Shown here one piece after another: positions 44,122-45,529 of a stretch of DNA of 45,529 bases (its first letter is position 1; each line of letters starts with the position of its first letter). The notes under the pieces were generated by a model. That model was not told the origin of the DNA and did not search any database. It saw only the letters and a list, made by a program, of their open reading frames with translations. The position numbers were made by a program, and so were the translations under genes. The DNA is from Methylocapsa sp. S129 (GTDB lineage Bacteria > Pseudomonadota > Alphaproteobacteria > Rhizobiales > Beijerinckiaceae): NCBI RefSeq assembly GCF_009765995.1, contig NZ_LMUI01000014.1:1-45529 (forward strand). The letters run 5' to 3'.

Positions 44122-45012
44122 CTAACCGACGCGACGGGCCTCCGCGCGAGCATGACCGGCGATTTCTGGGCGTTTCCACGAAATGCGCAAAGTCTCGTGC
44201 TGGAGGCGGTCAATGTAAATTCCCGCAGTGGTCCCTGAAATGTTGGGGTTTAGGTTGAGGACACCGTTCGCTTGTACGCGACGAAATTTGAGGTCGGCGG
44301 GAAGGCCGAAAGGACCAAAGTCAATGTCTAAGCGTATTCTTCGAAACGGATACTGCGAGGCCTCTATCTCTATCAGGCACGGGTCATCAACAAAGTCATC
44401 GTGATATTCGACTGTCTGTCCTCTTAATATGAGGTTCTTTTTGATGAAACGAAAATTTCTGTCATAGTCAGAATTAATAAACCAAATCGGAATTAATGGC
44501 ATATACCACCCATATGGCATTGGTCGGCCAAATTCTTGTATTATCTCATATCCTTTTACTTCTGATCCTACCAACTCGACCAGGTTCTTAACGTCTCCGT
44601 CATGACAATACGAGCTTACTTCAAGTCTTCTCACTCTACCGGTGGAGTTGGTTGGAGAGGCCCCGCTGTAGCAAGCGCTGACATTACTTTGATTTGCTCT
44701 GAGAATTTGTTTTCTATCCGATATTAATACCGATCCACGATTGTCGAAGAATGTGTACTTAATTTTACTCTCAACGATGGTAATTGGCCTATGGAAATAC
44801 ATGGACCTTATCGCGAGCATATAAATGCAGGCGCCGACGATGACGACGCAAAGCCAGCGAAGGGCGAACGCCGCTGTCAGCTCCGGATGAAGCAACGATG
44901 TTATGATCTGCGTGAGGCTTTGGGGCGGCTCAAGGAATGCGGGATATATCAGGCCGATCACGCCCGCGACCAAGAATGCCCAGTTCAACAGTTTTGCGAA
45001 CGGTCCCCACAT
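44122..45012 (-). CDS. AT-rich orphan membrane-anchored protein
   Basis: A 296-residue protein with two N-terminal hydrophobic helices (residues about 8-28 and 46-66), followed by a soluble domain of 230 residues rich in charged and aromatic residues. No family recognised. Its DNA is clearly more AT-rich than the rest of the window, with codons such as ATA, TTA and AAT frequent, suggesting horizontal origin. ATG 45012 has GGGGGG eight bases upstream; a TTG at 45018 is also in frame. A stem-loop covers that ribosome binding site (separate entry). Confidence 0.7.
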   Translation of the reverse strand: MWGPFAKLLNWAFLVAGVIGLIYPAFLEPPQSLTQIITSLLHPELTAAFALRWLCVVIVGACIYMLAIRSMYFHRPITIVESKIKYTFFDNRGSVLISDRKQILRANQSNVSACYSGASPTNSTGRVRRLEVSSYCHDGDVKNLVELVGSEVKGYEIIQEFGRPMPYGWYMPLIPIWFINSDYDRNFRFIKKNLILRGQTVEYHDDFVDDPCLIEIEASQYPFRRIRLDIDFGPFGLPADLKFRRVQANGVLNLNPNISGTTAGIYIDRLQHETLRISWKRPEIAGHARAEARRVG

Positions 45013-45529
45013 AGACAAATCCCCCCGCTGTTGGCAGCAGGGGGATTGTTATCCATTATAATAAAGTAAATCTACAAGGATTTTAGACTGTTTCCCTGAC
45101 AGATGTCACGATGGACCCTCTTTTGGTGAAGCATGTGATCATCGTGGGCTCCTTTTCATCTCAGGCCGATAACTTTGGGAACCCAGCAAGGTTCCCCGAT
45201 CCGACGGCCCATTCGAGTCGGTATATTGTGCCGGATGGTGGCTATTGCAACCTAACGTTCCGTTAATCGTGAAGAGTCGCAAGTCCCTGCGGTCCACGCC
45301 CTTAGGCATCTCACTTTGAAGTGATTTGCGCTAATAGGCAAGCGGCGCGATGCCGCATTACGGGACGGGTCCCCAACGTCTTCGGGCGCATCACTTTTTG
45401 TTGGCGTTTGGCGCCGGGGATTCTGGTCGATGCTGAACGATTTTCCTAAGTGTCCGTCTCGAAACTTCTCGATTCGAATGAATCGGTTATGATTCCTGTT
45501 GGGGGCAGCCTGATTCGAGGAGCTGCCGA
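45013..45529. other. right-end gap and possible gene start at the edge
   Basis: No intact gene. The leader hairpin of the orphan gene is at 45022-45044. A short plus-strand frame near 45111 (about 50 codons) has no homology and is not supported. GAGGAG at 45517-45522 is followed by CTGCCGA at the very end, so a plus-strand start codon might lie at 45529, outside what can be read. Contig ends often fall at repeated IS copies; this is speculation here. Confidence 0.4.
45022..45044 (-). promoter_or_regulatory. hairpin covering the Shine-Dalgarno of the orphan gene
   Basis: In plus-strand numbering, CCCCC (45022-45026) pairs with GGGGG (45040-45044) and GCTG (45027-45030) with CAGC (45035-45038), with one bulged A at 45039 and a four-base loop (TTGG). 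On the minus-strand mRNA the G-run 45026-45021, which is the only plausible ribosome binding site before ATG 45012, is one arm of this stem. Folding would hide it. It could act as a translational switch, or be an accidental terminator-like structure. Confidence 0.5.

Noticed and set aside
45111-45266. Short plus-strand frame of about 50 codons near the right end
   Set aside because: No family, no clear ribosome binding site and no conserved context.

Overview
The window reads as a chromosomal segment of a high-GC alphaproteobacterium, most likely in the Hyphomicrobiales (Rhizobiales) and plausibly in the Beijerinckiaceae/Methylocystaceae. This rests on gene content and arrangement: sdhE-mfd, trpG-trpD-trpC-moaC-moeA, a double cold-shock-domain protein, UDGb/NYN genes beside rpoZ, and a type-2 argC. 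It is inference; no marker here fixes genus or species. No rRNA, tRNA, CRISPR array or prophage was found.

Left part (1-12.8 kb): a nickel module opens the window. A perfect GTATGA-N16-TCATAC NikR operator lies in front of nikR and a NiCoT nickel/cobalt permease, and a divergent gene begins at the very left edge. Next come a GNAT-like protein, a PPK2 polyphosphate kinase, a citrate-type MFS permease overlapping a tautomerase gene, an AIM24/TIGR00266 protein with a glycine-rich tail, transketolase, a decayed relic of a metal-ABC substrate-binding protein, a YegD-like Hsp70 and an M3 oligopeptidase.

Middle part (13-33.5 kb): a five-gene same-strand cluster encodes an anchored alpha/beta hydrolase, a Tat-exported FAD oxidoreductase and three uncharacterised membrane or anchored proteins. 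It is the best candidate for an undescribed system. It is followed by mfd-sdhE, a small exported protein, a DNA photolyase broken by one in-frame amber codon, an SDR, the trpGDC-moaC-moeA operon with overlapping start/stop codons, guaB, a DHA2 efflux pump and ppx/gppA-rlmE.

Right part (33.5-45.5 kb): DUF192, double-CSD protein, rpoZ, family-5 uracil-DNA glycosylase and NYN protein, all on the minus strand, with two long gene-poor gaps. Then come an FAH-family enzyme, a small membrane protein, argC and a 425-residue exported protein of unknown function. The last 4 kb looks like accessory DNA: an IS transposase fragment, an SGNH hydrolase/NmrA-like pair and an AT-rich orphan membrane protein whose Shine-Dalgarno sequence lies inside a hairpin. 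The final bases carry a GAGGAG motif that may belong to a gene starting at the edge.

Working together: nikR and the permease form a self-regulated nickel uptake unit; trpGDC supplies tryptophan synthesis steps and moaC/moeA molybdenum cofactor steps from one transcript; PPK2 and Ppx/GppA bracket polyphosphate/(p)ppGpp metabolism; mfd, UDGb and the broken photolyase are DNA repair genes. Several starts (nicT-like, ppx, DUF192, CSD protein, UDG) were moved inward from the longest open frame on the basis of ribosome binding sites or family N-termini, as noted in each entry.
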